A DNA stretch of 64,000 nucleotides, taken from positions 2,497,205 to 2,561,204 of the forward strand of contig VLJF02000034.1 of the NCBI GenBank assembly GCA_008360975.2, in the 5' to 3' direction. How positions within the stretch are numbered: the stretch's first letter is position 1; every line of letters begins with the position of its first letter. Below the pieces are notes generated by a model, which did no database searches, was not told the origin of the DNA, and saw only the letters and a list, made by a program, of their open reading frames with translations. Positions 46,721 through 56,545 of the stretch are shown piece after piece. Source of the stretch: Lichenostomus cassidix (Eukaryota > Chordata > Aves > Passeriformes > Meliphagidae). The position numbers were made by a program, and so were the translations under genes.

Positions 46721-46909
46721 AGGAATCCCTACGGCAGCCCCTTCAGCGCAGCCCACCCCGTGCAGTGAACTTAACGTGGTCAAAATCTTTACTTTGAGAA
46801 AGTAGGCCGTGCACGTGTTATACAGTGTACATACGGGTAATAAGTATGTGCAGGTATAAGGCTAAACACTTTATTTAGCATCCAGTATTTAATAAAATAT
46901 TTGGAGAAA

Positions 46910-47410
46910 CGCGTATCAGTTTTTGCATCAGCATAGCCCAATTTGTAACGTAAGAAGCGGTAGCACCAACATCCAGAGCCAGAAGTTTTTAAGAGTGGAA
47001 AGCGATGTTCTGTATTGAAATGGGTACAGACTGTATGTGCCAATTTTTGTATGTATTCAGCCAGATTTTCAAATGATGGGAGATGTTGTCTAAGGGAGAG
47101 TATTTTGTGAAGTTTTTTTCTGCTATTTATAGCCATACCTGTAAGTTCGTGCAGCTACGGACCGTCATCTTGCGGCCGGATTCTACGTCACGGCGACCAG
47201 GACGGAGAAGTAGCACTTCAGAAGTGCTTTCTGAGCACTGATAATTTCAGGCCTTTAAAGCTGCACTGAAAAAGAGCAGATATCAGATGGGAAGAGCAAG
47301 TAGCAAAAGAGTAAAAAAGAACATTGTGAGCAAGGGAAGTTCTGCAAGTTTTGAGTTGTCCATGTACGATTTTGATCTTCCATCAGGTAAGAAAAGTATC
47401 AGGATGTAAG
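46910..47410 (+). repeat. Dispersed repeat family, copy 1 (blocks A-B)
   Basis: Block A (GTAAGAAGCGGTAGCACCAA and AGAAGTTTTTAAGAG) and block B (CTATTTATAGCCATACC.., GAAGTAGCACTTCAGAAGTG, CTGATAATTTCAGGCCTTTAA) recur in the same order at 62160-62620. Block B also recurs at 49140-49400. The copies are clearly diverged. The family was not identified. Confidence 0.6.
47287..47387 (+). CDS. Possible first coding exon, unrecognised
   Basis: ATG at 47287 opens a 33-codon frame (begins MGRASSKRVKKNIVSKG, ends FELSMYDFDLPSG) that runs exactly into CATCAG/GTAAGAAAAG, a good donor. The homologous stretches in the two other repeat copies (near 49340 and 62500) have lost the frame. The frame's survival here could be chance. 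A 73-codon open frame at 47638-47859 might hold a downstream exon but could not be joined. No protein family is recognised. Confidence 0.25.
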
Positions 47411-48479
47411 GAATGTATGGAATGAAACAGCAATAAAATAGAGGGGATGAGAGCAGAAATCCCGTGTTAAATATTAGGAGGTTCCCATTTGGGTTTTTTC
47501 ATCATTGTTCATGAATTTTTTGTGGTTTGATTTAGGCATCTTTATGATTTAGGCATCTGAGAGTCTTTGAAGATGGTGAATGAGTACTCACATGAGTTGT
47601 CAAAGAGACCAGGGTCCTTCTGTCATGGGGTGTTCCATTGGCAGCAGTTGCTGTGACACATTCTTCTCGTGTGGCCTGCTTCTGCAAAGCAGAAAGAAAC
47701 ACAGAAAAGAAACAGAGTTATGTTTCTTATAATTTCAAAATAGTAAAAAGGAATTATGCTTGTCCCTCTCATAGCCATAATGAAAGCAGTGCTGTAGAAC
47801 AACATGGAGAAATCAAAGAGCAAACCAAATTTGTGGGTGAAAGGATGTTGCAACCTTAAGAGAAGCACAGGAAAGTGGTTTAAGGCAGAGAGATAATTAT
47901 ACAGCAGAAAGAAGAGGAGGAGGAGGAGCAGGAGGGTGGCAAAACAGGCTGAAAGTATAGATATTAATGTAATCTATTTTTAAGCAAATAAGAGCACAAA
48001 AGTGAAATAAAACCTTAAAAACACCTTCCTTCTGCCCCTCTGTTGTACGTACTGCAGCAGCACAGGGCAGCAGGGAGCGGGGACTACTGTAACCTGTTGT
48101 TTCTCCCACGGGAGATGGTCGTTTGCAAAGTTGGCCAATGTGAGTGCATCTCCTGAGCAACAGATGTGTGCCAAGCGGTGCAGCGTGGGTCATTCTTGCA
48201 CAGGGTGCAGTTCTTCAAGGACAGGCTCCTTCAGTGTGTGGTTGTATACGGGCTTGAGGTGGATCTGTCCATCCCCGTGAACCTGCCCAGGCCGCAGGGG
48301 CACAGTCGCTTCACTACTGCGGTCACCACGGGCCTCAGAGGAATCTCAGCTCTGGTTCCTGGAGTGCCCGCTCCCCGCTTTCCTTCTCCAGTGACCTCGG
48401 TGCCTGGCTGCAGAGTTGTTTGTGTCACCTATTTCCAGCTAGTTGTTTTCTGGTTTAAATTAGAAATGTGCAATGAATT

Positions 48480-48690
48480 GTTTTGTTTCTTTTGAGATAT
48501 GGTATCACAGAAGTGTTAGCACCATTTGTAAGTGCCCCGGCCTTGCCCAGCAGCACAGGTGTCTTTGGAGCCAGCAGTGACCGGCTTTGCCAGACACGGT
48601 GGAAGCTTGTAGAAAGTTGTTGCAGAAGCCCCTCTTGTAGCCTCATCCCCCCCTGCCCCCTTGCAACAGTACCCAAGCTTGTCCATGCAA
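48480..48690. mobile_element. LTR-like fragment
   Basis: The order GTTAGCACCATTTGTAA, CTTGCCCAGCAGCA, CTTTGGAGCCAGCAG, CTTTGCCAGACACGGTGG, AAGCTTGTAGAAAGTTG resembles LTRs of passerine endogenous retroviruses as I remember them. A diverged counterpart lies at about 60030-60150. No internal retroviral genes are seen. The assignment rests on memory and is weak. Confidence 0.35.
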
Positions 48691-49450
48691 GCCCAACACA
48701 GACAGATACAGGACTGTGACATGCAAATATAAGTGTTGTATATATAAATGAATCAATAAAGGCCTATTAAATGTAGCAAGTAATTACATAGATGAAGCAA
48801 TGAAAAGAAAAAAAAAGCAAAGAGATTGATTAGCTCTTAGCAACAAATTTTAAGCATATATTACATGTAATGTAGGCAGAGGTTTCATATAAGTAGATAG
48901 CTAGTGTCAAAATGGAGAAGTCTAATGTGCTTTTGAATTGTCAAAAGTCACAGGTGTGAACATTGTAAATATGTGTTCTGTGTGTTAACAGAAGTTAGAT
49001 GAGTGCCAATCGATGTGTAAGTAAGTATGAAGAGACCTTTTCTATAATAAGTGCAAATGGACATGGTATAAAAAGATTAGTGTAAATCCGTAGAAATGTA
49101 GCGGGGGCATAAGAAAATAGGTTTTGGTAAAGGTTTTGTTTTATCTTATGTAGGGGAAAGTAATTAATGAAGTTTTTCTATTATTTGTATCCATACCTGG
49201 AACTTTGTACGGTATAGAATGGTATTTTCCAGGTGCATTCTGTGACACGACAAGCAAGAGGGAGAAGCAGCACTTCAGGATTCGTTCCCCCGTACTGATA
49301 ATTGCAGTCCTTCCAATGTGCATTAAAACGAAGAGATATGAGAAGGTAAGAGCAGGAAGAAAAAGAGAAAAAAAAAAACCATCCTGAGGTAGGGAACTCC
49401 TGCAATTTTTCTGTTGTCCATTTCTTGTTTCTTAGGGAAGGACACATATC
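48690..49450 (+). repeat. Dispersed repeat family, copy 2 (blocks C-B)
   Basis: Block C (AAGCTTGTCCATGCAAG, AAGTGTTGTATATATAAATGAA, TATAATAAGTGCAAAT) and block B (TTTGTATCCATACC, GAGAAGCAGCACTTCAG, ACTGATAATTGCAGTCCTT) are adjacent. Both recur at 62330-63180. Confidence 0.6.
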
Positions 49451-49725
49451 CAGGTGGCCGCAGTGTGTCACAGGAGAAGTAGTGGCCTTTTTGAGTTTCA
49501 GCAATAAATAATTTTTCACGTGTTGTATGTGAAGTAGCTGAAGCATGTTACATAATTACAAAATCACAGGCTAAAACCACCTTTTTTTTAGATCTTGAAA
49601 ACATTTTCTGTCTTGCAGCAAAGCTGTTTACTACCTTTATGGCTGGCCATTTATTCCCAAGCCACAGTATAGTACCCAGTGCCTTACGAATGCTGCTACC
49701 CAAGTGAAGGAGATGACTTAAGTAT

Positions 49726-49956
49726 CTAGTAAGAAGAAAGTATACCAGAAAAAAGAGAATTGAAAGAAGCAGCCACTGTTGATATGGACCATCGTGGCGC
49801 TGCAGCCATCACGTCAGTCACAGACAGGCCTGTAAGAGTTTTCTGTAAACAGCGAGAATGAAGCTCAGAAGTGCTGTGGAAGCAGGTGGTTTGACTTGCT
49901 AAAGAATAGAAAGATACGTTATGAATTGACATACTTACCCTCGCTCTCTCCACCAT
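49726..49956 (-). CDS. Candidate two-exon small gene, unrecognised
   Basis: On the minus strand ATG at 49956 opens six codons (MVERAR) ending at a strong donor (GAGG/GTAAGTATG, exon end 49939). The next exon starts at 49842 after CGCTGTTTACAG and continues in frame to TAG at 49726-49728, giving 44 aa (exon 2 begins KTLTGLSVTDVMAAAPRW). Just upstream the minus strand reads CTACCGGAAATACCCG, an ETS-type core-promoter motif. The signals agree with each other but the protein is not recognised, and the exon pair could also be the 5' end of a longer or decayed gene. Confidence 0.35.
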   Translation of the reverse strand: MVERARVSMSIHNVSFYSLASQTTCFHSTSELHSRCLQKTLTGLSVTDVMAAAPRWSISTVAASFNSLFSGILSSY

Positions 49957-50267
49957 TCGGGTATTTCCGGTAGCACCTGCAGAAGCCGACTTGCGCTGTC
50001 CCTTTTCACTGTAACCTACTTATTAATCTCCCCGTTATTAGCGCCCTACAACAGAGCTCCTGGGAGAGGCGGGGCTAAGGCACGAGATGTTGCGGGCGCT
50101 GAGGCAGAAAGACGGGCGGGATCCACAACCTACAGCGCTGCCTTCGCGGCACCTTCGGAAGCGCCACAAACCTTTTGTCACATAATAACGTCTGATATTG
50201 CGACAAATATACATAGCAGTTAAGCAACCGCTCTCTCCTTGTGCTTTTTCACTACCGTAATGTCCCC

Positions 50268-50400
50268 GTGCGGGGTGCGCCGTTCCCGGAGGCACCGCAT
50301 TGCCGGGAAGATGCACCGGGCGTGAGAGCGAGCTCCGGGATGACAGCGAGCCCCTGCCAGGAACTCGCGGGAGGAATACCCACAGACTTGTGATGTTTAG
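50268..50400 (-). pseudogene. U2 snRNA 3'-half fragment
   Basis: The minus strand carries the stem-loop III/IV half of U2 (GGCAATGCGGTGCCTCCGGG then AACGGCGCACC). Upstream it has a relic of the Sm region (GGGTATTCCTCCC), but the 5' half is missing because the copy runs into the 3' flank of the neighbouring U2-like gene. Confidence 0.7.
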
Positions 50401-50451
50401 TGTTTCCGAATGCATTTAGTCTGTGTTTGGCAGTCGAAAGGTCCCCGGTGG

Positions 50452-50638
50452 GGATGCACCGCTGCCGGAGGCACCGCAATACCGGGACGATGTGCGGAGC
50501 CGAGGGAGCAAGCTTTGGACCCAACTCCCGAGCTCAAATACCCGCTTAACATAAAGTCCTCTCACCAAGGCGTACCCAAAACCGAATAAATAACTATAAA
50601 CACTACACTCGATCTTAGCCAAACGGCCGAGCGGCGAT
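50452..50638 (-). pseudogene. U2 snRNA-like copy, unit 1 (diverged)
   Basis: The minus strand from 50638 starts ATCGCCGCTCGGCCGTTTGG, continues CTAAGATCGAGTGTAGTG and ends GGTATTGCGGTGCCTCCGGC..GGTGCATCC; length is about 187 nt, as in real U2. The branch-site recognition word reads GUAGUG instead of GUAGUA. Stem-loop II is scrambled (TTTATAGTTATTTATTCGG), and the Sm site reads TATTTGAG instead of AU5GG. A PSE-like element lies at about 50674-50701 and a degenerate octamer/GC box (AATATGCATCACCCCGCC) near 50822, so the promoter was once complete. Probably a pseudogene. Confidence 0.8.
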
Positions 50639-50673
50639 GACAATCTCCTTCCCCCGCTCCCGGCGGCACCCCG

Positions 50674-50701
50674 CTCGACAAACACACACCTCGCTGTCTC
50701 C
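50674..50701 (-). promoter_or_regulatory. PSE-like element of unit 1
   Basis: Read on minus, GCGAGGTGTGTGTTTGTCGAG lies at -36 to -63 of the unit 1 U2 copy, in the place and with the general form of the snRNA proximal sequence element. Confidence 0.5.
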
Positions 50702-51267
50702 CCCGCGCCGCCGCGCACCTCCTTTCCAGCAATTTAGAGACTCTTTCCCGCTGTGTTCCCGCACTGTCAGCACATGTTTCTGAAGCACTGACCCAAAATC
50801 ACGGCGGTGCTCTGGTTCTCTAATATGCATCACCCCGCCGCTCCGGCCGGCCGCGCGGGAAGCTCGTGAGGCGCTGGGAGCTCCGGGAGAGGCGGAAAGG
50901 CTCGGGAGCTGCAGGAGATTTTTCACGGATTCTCGGCGCGGCCAGCGGGGCCGGACAGGCCGGCAGAGGCACGGCGAAGGTGCCGCGCTCGGGCTTTTGG
51001 CCGCTCGGACCATGCGGTTGGATTTGCCGAGCCGGGGCTGAGAGGAGCTGCGGGGATTTGTGTGGGGAAAAATGGAAAAAAGGTCTTTTTTCGGGGACTC
51101 AGGAAGGGCTTGAAACCCCATTTCCCCCCGCGCCCCCCGCGCACCGAGGCCTAAACTCTGCAAATCCCCCAATAAAGCTCTCAAGATGCTATTCGCGCCG
51201 CTAAGGACTCGAGTTTGCCTCACCGATCTTCATCCGCCATGATGCCGCCGATCGCTGCGCGCAGTGA

Positions 51268-52196
51268 TCTAATTTGCATGGCCGGACCTCTTTTCCCCAG
51301 ACGCCATTCATGCGGGATTGTGCTTTAATTTGCATGACCCCGCCCCTTTACCGAGACTGCGATTCGCGCCGCGTTTCGGCTAGTTTGCATAACTCCGCCC
51401 ATTTTCCCCAAGAGGCCATTCGCGCGTGAGGTAATCTAAATTAGCATAACCCCGCCCCTTTCTCCCAAGATGCCGATCGCGCATGAGGTAATCTAAATTA
51501 GCATAACCCCGCCCCTTTCTCCCAAGATGCACCTCGGGCATGAGGTCATGCCGATTTGCATAACCCCGCCCATTTCTCCCAGGATGCACCTCGGGCATGA
51601 GGTCATGCCGATTTGCATAACCCCGCCCATTTCTCCCAGGATGCACCTCGGGCATGAGGTCATGCCGATTTGCATAACCCCGCCCATTTCTCCCAGGATG
51701 CACTTCGGGCATGAGGTAATGCCGATTTGCATAACCCCGCCCATTTCTCCCAAGATGCACTTCGGGCATGAGGTAATGTAAATTAGCATAACCCCGCCCA
51801 TTTCTCCCAGGATGCACTTCGGGCATGAGGTCATGCCGATTTGCATAACCCCGCCCATTTCTCCCAAGATGCACTTCGGGCATGAGGTCATGCCGATTTG
51901 CATAACCCCGCCCATTTCTCCCAGGATGCACCTCGGGCATGAGGTCATGCCGATTTGCATAACCCCGCCCGTTTCTCCCAGGATGCACCTCGGGCATGAG
52001 GTCATGCCGATTTGCATAACCCCGCCCATTTCTCCCAGGATGCACCTCGGGCATGAGGTCATGCCGATTTGCATAACCCCGCCCATTTCTCCCAGGATGC
52101 ACCTCGGGCATGAGGTCATGCCGATTTGCATAACCCCGCCCATTTCTCCCAGGAGGCACTTCGGGCATGAGGTAATGCCGATTTGCATAACCACGC
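51268..52196 (-). promoter_or_regulatory. Array A: about 17 tandem snRNA distal sequence elements (57-bp period)
   Basis: Octamer-type words (ATTTGCAT or variants ATTAGCAT, GTTTGCAT) recur at about 51274, 51331, 51383, 51440 and then every 57 bp to 52181. Each unit contains, on the plus strand, ATTTGCATA (Oct-1), ACCCCGCCCAT (Sp1 GC box), TTCTCCCAGGATGCACCTCG (ZNF143/Staf, the SPH motif) and GGCATGAGGTCATGCCG. These are the three components of vertebrate snRNA distal enhancers. The left units are decayed and the central ones nearly identical. The array lies about 640-1540 bp upstream of unit 1. Confidence 0.85.
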
Positions 52197-52640
52197 CCTC
52201 CTCCCCCAGCCGCCGCAAACCCCGCCCATAGCTTCCTCATTTGCATTTCCCTCACGAGGCGCGGCTCGGGCCCGGCCCGCTCTGCCGGGCGGGTTCGGGA
52301 CAGCGGGGGTCGGGGGATTCCTCGCCCCTTTCTGGGGCTTTTCGGGGGCGGCAGAGGGACCCTCGGGGCTGCGGTAAGAGCAGGGGAGGGGGGAAATCCC
52401 GGGGAGGACACGGGGAACCCCCGAAAATCCCTCAAAATTGTCACATCGCCCCCAGAATTGCTGAGGAAACCGGGGAGGGTCGGGGGGGGGGGGCTTCAGG
52501 GAATTTTCCGGCTTTGGGGACTCCCGGGATCTCCTAGGTCACCCCCAGGACCTCCCGGCCGCTGCCGAAGCAGCTCCGATGAGGTTTTGCACCTATTTTA
52601 CCTCACAAATAAACAAAATCCGTGTTTTCAAAAAGAATCG
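52197..52640 (+). other. GC-rich block with possible spliced, polyadenylated transcript (copy 1)
   Basis: A CpG-rich block starting with CCTCATTTGCATTTCCC (another octamer) leads to GGCTGCG/GTAAGAGCAG (donor at 52374). An acceptor CATCGCCCCCAG at 52455 follows, then AATAAA at 52608-52613 with TCCGTGTTTT after it. The same elements recur in the three other copies, at about 53.8-54.25, 55.7-56.1 and 57.15-57.58 kb. No conserved protein is apparent; a small non-coding RNA divergent from the U2 gene is one reading. Confidence 0.4.
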
Positions 52641-53040
52641 AGATCTTTATTTGCATCGTAGCAACATCCGCGATCGAAGAGCTGCAAAAAAGAGACCCGC
52701 GCGGCTCCCCGCCCCGCTCCTCACCTCCCTCACGGATTTATTTGGTAAAACTGCCCAAATCCCCTCCCCGATTCATTTAAACAACAGTATTATCCTTTAT
52801 TTCCCTGAGAAAAAGTTTAAACTGACCCGGAAAGCGGCGAAATCACGGAGTTTAACCCAAAAGAGTGCGCGCGGGAGGCGCCGCCGTCTCGCGGCACCTG
52901 CGAGGGGAGAGGGGAGAGGGGAGAGAATCAGCGCCGCCCGAGCCTGGCAGCCGCTCGGGAGGCGGAGAAGCGCTATTACAGCAGAAAAGGGTGGGCGATA
53001 GTGCGGGACAGCTTCGGCAATTCCCACTATTTCTGATTTT

Positions 53041-53055
53041 AATCTGTTTTTAACC
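53041..53055 (-). terminator. snRNA 3' box of unit 2
   Basis: GGTTAAAAACAGATT on minus, about 20 nt beyond the U2 3' end, resembles the snRNA 3' box consensus (GTTT..AAA..AGA). Confidence 0.65.
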
Positions 53056-53075
53056 GAGTCAAGGTCCCTGGCGGA

Positions 53076-53262
53076 GGTGCATCGGTCCCAAAGGCAATGC
53101 AATACCGGGACGATGCGCGGAGCGGAAAACACAAGCTCCACATCTAACTCCCGAGCCCATAATCCCGCTTAATACAAAGTCCTCACATGGAGACCATATC
53201 AGCTATTAAACTGATAAGAACAAATATTCCACTCCATCTTAACCAAAAGGCCGAGAAGCGAT
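53076..53262 (-). ncRNA. U2 snRNA variant gene, unit 2
   Basis: The minus strand from 53262 starts ATCGCTTCTCGGCCTTTTGG, identical to canonical U2 for its first 20 nt, and spans 187 nt to GGTGCACC-like GATGCACC. Stem-loop IIa (TTCTTATCAGTTTAATAGCTGATA) and the loop IV core GGTATTGCA are kept. However, the region pairing with the intron branch site reads AAGATGGAGTGGAATATTTG, so GUAGUA becomes GGAAUA, and the Sm site reads GATTATGGG instead of AUUUUUGG. The promoter and 3' box are intact, and the sequence is nearly identical to unit 4. It is either a transcribed variant or a recently amplified pseudogene; the sequence alone cannot decide. Confidence 0.8.
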
Positions 53263-53297
53263 GCCAGTCTGCTCCCGCGCTCCCGGCCGCACCCCGC

Positions 53298-53325
53298 TCG
53301 CCTCATGCACAACTCACGGCGACCA
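53298..53325 (-). promoter_or_regulatory. PSE of unit 2
   Basis: Minus strand GTCGCCGTGAGTTGTGCATG then AGGCGAGC at -36 to -63; similar in form to the human U1 PSE (GACCGTGTGTGTAAAGAGTG). Confidence 0.65.
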
Positions 53326-53479
53326 TTTCTCCGCCCTCCAGCTCTTTCCCAGCTCTTCCCGCGCCAATTCCCGCTCGCCTGCCCCCCTTTCCGCCGCGCT
53401 GCTACGGCGCTGAGCCTCAAATCCCCAAAAATTCGTGACCGCGCCTCAATTTCCCGTGGTTCCGTTTGCTGAGCGAGTT

Positions 53480-53785
53480 CTTAAATTTGCATAGCCCCGC
53501 CCATTTCTCCCAGGATGCCGTTCGGGGATGAGGTAATGCCGATTTGCATAACCCCGCCCATTTCTCCCAGGATGCACCTCGTGCATGAGGTCATGCCGAT
53601 TTGCATAACCCCGCCCATTTCTCCCAGGATGCACCTCGGGCATGAGGTCATGCCGATTTGCATAACCCCGCCCATTTCTCCCAGGATGCACCTCGGGCAT
53701 GAGGTCATGCCGATTTGCATAACCTCGCCCATTTCTCCCAGGATGCCCTTCGGGCATGAGGTCATGCCGATTTGCATAACCCCGC
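53480..53785 (-). promoter_or_regulatory. Array B: six tandem distal sequence elements
   Basis: Octamers ATTTGCAT at about 53485, 53541, 53598, 53655, 53712 and 53769, each followed by the GC box; the first five units also carry the TTCTCCCAGGATGC ZNF143-type motif, and the last runs into the GC-rich block. The first octamer is at -223 from the unit 2 start, the classical distal-element position. Confidence 0.9.
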
Positions 53786-54245
53786 CCCCGCCCGCTCCCC
53801 CCCCCCCCCCAGCCGCCGCCGCCGCAAACCCCGCCGACAGCCTCCTCATTTGCATTTCCCTCACGAGGCGCGGCTCGGGCCCGGCCCGCCCGCTCTGCCG
53901 GGCGGGCTCGGGACAGCGGGGGTCGGGGGATCCCTCGCCCCTTTCTGGGGCTTTTCGCGGGCGGCAGAGGGACCCTCGGGGCTGCGGTAAGAGCAGGGGA
54001 GGGGGGAAATCCCGGGGAGGACACGGGGAACGCCCGAAAATCCCCCAAAATTGTCGCATCGCCCCCAAAATTGCTGAGGAAACCGGGGAGGTTCGGGGGG
54101 GCTTCAGGGAATTTTCCGGCTTTGGGGACTCCCGGGATCTCCTAGGTCACCCCCAGGACCTCCCGGCCGCTGCCGAAGCGGCTCCGCTGAGGTTTTGCAC
54201 CTTTCTTTACCTCACAAATAAACAAAATCCGTGTTTTTAAAAAGA
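53786..54245 (+). other. GC-rich block with possible transcript (copy 2)
   Basis: Same layout as the 52.2 kb copy: donor GCTGCG/GTAAGAGC at 53987, acceptor near 54068, AATAAA at 54217-54222. Confidence 0.4.
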
Positions 54246-54642
54246 ATCGAGATCTTTATTTGCATCGTAGCAACACCCGCGATCGAAGAGCTGCAAAAAA
54301 GAGACCCGCTCGGCTCCCCGCCCCGCTCCACACCTTCCTCACGGATTTATTTGGTAAAACTGCCCAAATCCCCTCCCCGATTCATTTAAACAGCATTATT
54401 ATCCTTTATTTCCCTGAGAAAAGGTTTAAACTGACCCGGAAAGCGGCGAAATCACGGAGTTTAACCCAAAACAGTGCGCGCGGGAGGCGCCGCCGTCTCG
54501 CGGCACCTGCGAGGGGAGAAGGGAGAGAATCAGCGCCGCCCGAGCCTGGCAGCCGCTCGGGAGGCGGAGAAGCGTTATTTCAACAGAAAAGGGTGGGCGA
54601 CAGTGCGGGACAGCTTCGGCAATTCCCACTATTTCTGATTTT

Positions 54643-54657
54643 AATCTGTTTTTAACC
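54643..54657 (-). terminator. snRNA 3' box of unit 3
   Basis: GGTTAAAAACAGATT on minus, about 21 nt beyond the U2-like 3' end. Confidence 0.6.
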
Positions 54658-54677
54658 AAGCCAAGGTCCCTGGCGGG

Positions 54678-54864
54678 GGTGCACCGTGCGCGGAGGCACC
54701 ACAATGCCGGGACAATGCGCGGAGTGGAGGAAGCCAGCTCCCCGTCCGACTCTCAAATAGTGAGATCACATTAACGACAGATGCTTTCATCGCGGAAGGA
54801 TTAGGCACTAAGCCGATAACACCACACACCGCACTTGACTTCAGCTAAAAGGCCGAGAACCGAC
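54678..54864 (-). pseudogene. U2 snRNA-like copy, unit 3 (strongly diverged)
   Basis: The minus strand from 54864 reads GTCGGTTCTCGGCCTTTTAG then CTGAAGTCAAGTGCGGTGTG and ends CGGCATTGTGGTGCCTCCGC..GGTGCACC; length is 187 nt. The branch-site word is GCGGUG, stem-loop II is heavily changed, and the Sm region reads ACTATTTGAGA. The promoter elements are as intact as in units 2 and 4, which makes the decay of the RNA body notable. Confidence 0.8.
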
Positions 54865-54899
54865 GCCGGTCACCTCCCGCGCTCCCGGCCGGACCCCGC

Positions 54900-54927
54900 T
54901 CGCCGCACACACAACTCACGGCGACCA
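54900..54927 (-). promoter_or_regulatory. PSE of unit 3
   Basis: Minus strand GTCGCCGTGAGTTGTGTGTG then CGGCGAGC at -36 to -63, matching units 2 and 4. Confidence 0.65.
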
Positions 54928-55082
54928 TTTCTTCGCGCTCCAGCTCTTTCGCAGCTCTTCCCGGGCCCTGTCCCGCTCGCCTGCCCCCCTTTCCGCCCGC
55001 GCTGCTGGGGCGCTAAACCTTAAATCCCCCAAAAATTCGTGACCGCGACTCAATTTCCCGTGGTGCCGTTCGCCGGCGAGTT

Positions 55083-55672
55083 CTTAGATTTGCATAGCCC
55101 CGCCTATTTCTCCCAGGATGCACTTCGGGCATGAGGTCATGCCGATTTGCATAACCCCGCCCATTTCTCCCAGGATGCACTTCGGGCATGAGGTCATGCC
55201 GATTTGCATAACCCCGCCCATTTCTCCCAGGATGCACCTCGGGCATGAGGTCATGCCGATTTGCATAGCCCCGCCCATTTCTCCCAGGATGCACCTCGGG
55301 CATGAGGTAATGACGATTTGCATAGCCCCGCCCATTTCTCCCAGGATGCACCTCGGGCATGAGGTCATGCTGATTTGCATGGCCCCGCCTATTTCTCCCA
55401 GGATGCACCTCGGGCATGAGGTCATGCCGATTTGCATAACCCCGCCCATTTCTCCCAGGATGCACCTCGGGCATGAGGTCATACCGATTTGCATATCCCC
55501 GCCCATTTCTCCCAGGATGCACCTCGGGCATGAGGTCATGCCGATTTGCATAACCCCGCCCGTTTCTCCCAGGATGCACCTCGGGCATGAGGTCATGCCG
55601 ATTTGCATAACCCCGCCCATTTCTCCCAGGAGGCACTTCGGGCATGAGGTAATGCTAATTTGCATAACCACG
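55083..55672 (-). promoter_or_regulatory. Array C: eleven tandem distal sequence elements
   Basis: Octamer words every 57 bp from about 55087 to 55657; ten of the eleven units are followed by both the GC box and the ZNF143/Staf-type motif. Small variants include CATAGCCCC, CATATCCCC and GGTAATGACG. The first octamer is at -223 relative to 54864. Confidence 0.9.
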
Positions 55673-56115
55673 CCCTCCTCCCCCAGCCGCCGCAAACCCC
55701 GCCCATAGCCTCCTCATTTGCATTTCCCTTACGAGGCGCGGCTCGGGCCCGGCCCGCTCTGCCGGGCGGGTTCGGGACAGCGGGGGTCGGGGGATTCCTC
55801 GCCCCTTTCTGGGGCTTTTCGGGGGCGGCAGAGGGACCCTCGGGGCTGCGGTAAGAGCAGGGGAGGGGGGAAATCCCGGGGAGGACACGGGGAACCCCCG
55901 AAAATCCCTCAAAATTGTCACATCGCCCCCAAAATTGCTGAGGAAACCGGGGAGGGTCGGGGGGGGGGGGCTTCAGGGAATTTTCCGGCTTTGGGGACTC
56001 CCGGGATCTCCTAGGTCACCCCCAGGACCTCCCGGCCGCTGCCGAAGCGGCTCCGATGAGGTTTTGCACCTATTTTACCTCACAAATAAACAAAATCCGT
56101 GTTTTCAAAAAGAAT
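55673..56115 (+). other. GC-rich block with possible transcript (copy 3)
   Basis: Nearly identical to the 52.2 kb copy: donor at 55851, acceptor near 55932, AATAAA at 56085-56090. Confidence 0.4.
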
Positions 56116-56510
56116 CGAGATCTTTATTTGCATCGTAGCAACATCCGCGATCGAAGAGCTGCAAAAAAGAGACCCGCGCGGCTCCCCGCCCCGCTCCTCA
56201 CCTCCCTCACGGATTTATTTGGTAAAACTGCCCAAATCCCCTCCCCGATTCATTTAAACAACAGTATTATCCTTTATTTCCCTGAGAAAAAGTTTAAACT
56301 GACCCGGAAAGCGGCGAAATCACGGAGTTTAACCCAAAAGAGTGCGCGCGGGAGGTGCCGCCGTCTCGCGGCACCTGCGAGGGGAGACGGGAGAGAATCA
56401 GCGCCGCCCGAGCCTGGCAGCCGCTCGGGAGGCGGAGAAGCGCTATTACAGCAGAAAAGGGTGGGCGATAGTGCGGGACAGCTTCGGCAATTCCCACTAT
56501 TTCTGATTTT

Positions 56511-56525
56511 AATCTGTTTTTAACC
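56511..56525 (-). terminator. snRNA 3' box of unit 4
   Basis: GGTTAAAAACAGATT on minus, about 21 nt downstream of the U2 3' end. Confidence 0.65.
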
Positions 56526-56545
56526 AAGCCAAGGTCCCTGGCGGA

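Larger units (their letters stand above)
46721..49725. other. AT-rich repeat region, no recognised gene
   Basis: The composition switches from GC-rich to AT-rich at about 46.7 kb. The region contains two copies of a dispersed repeat family (46.9-47.4 and 48.7-49.45 kb), a fragment that resembles passerine endogenous-retrovirus LTRs (about 48480-48690), and one candidate exon (47287-47387). Nothing else could be assigned. Confidence 0.4.

Noticed and set aside
49181..49546. 121-codon minus-strand frame
   Set aside because: It lies inside dispersed repeat copy 2; the homologous part of copy 3 is not open, and no homology was recognised.
51268..52196. Possible CRISPR-like array
   Set aside because: The units are directly adjacent 57-bp repeats with no spacers, in a vertebrate genome.
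51380..52444. 354-codon open frame with 19-residue repeats on minus (and 139-241 codon frames on other strands and frames)
   Set aside because: 57 is a multiple of three, so any frame without a stop in one 57-bp unit stays open through the array. The same happens on both strands at 53.5, 55.1 and 57.0 kb. The repeat content is explained by snRNA enhancer motifs.
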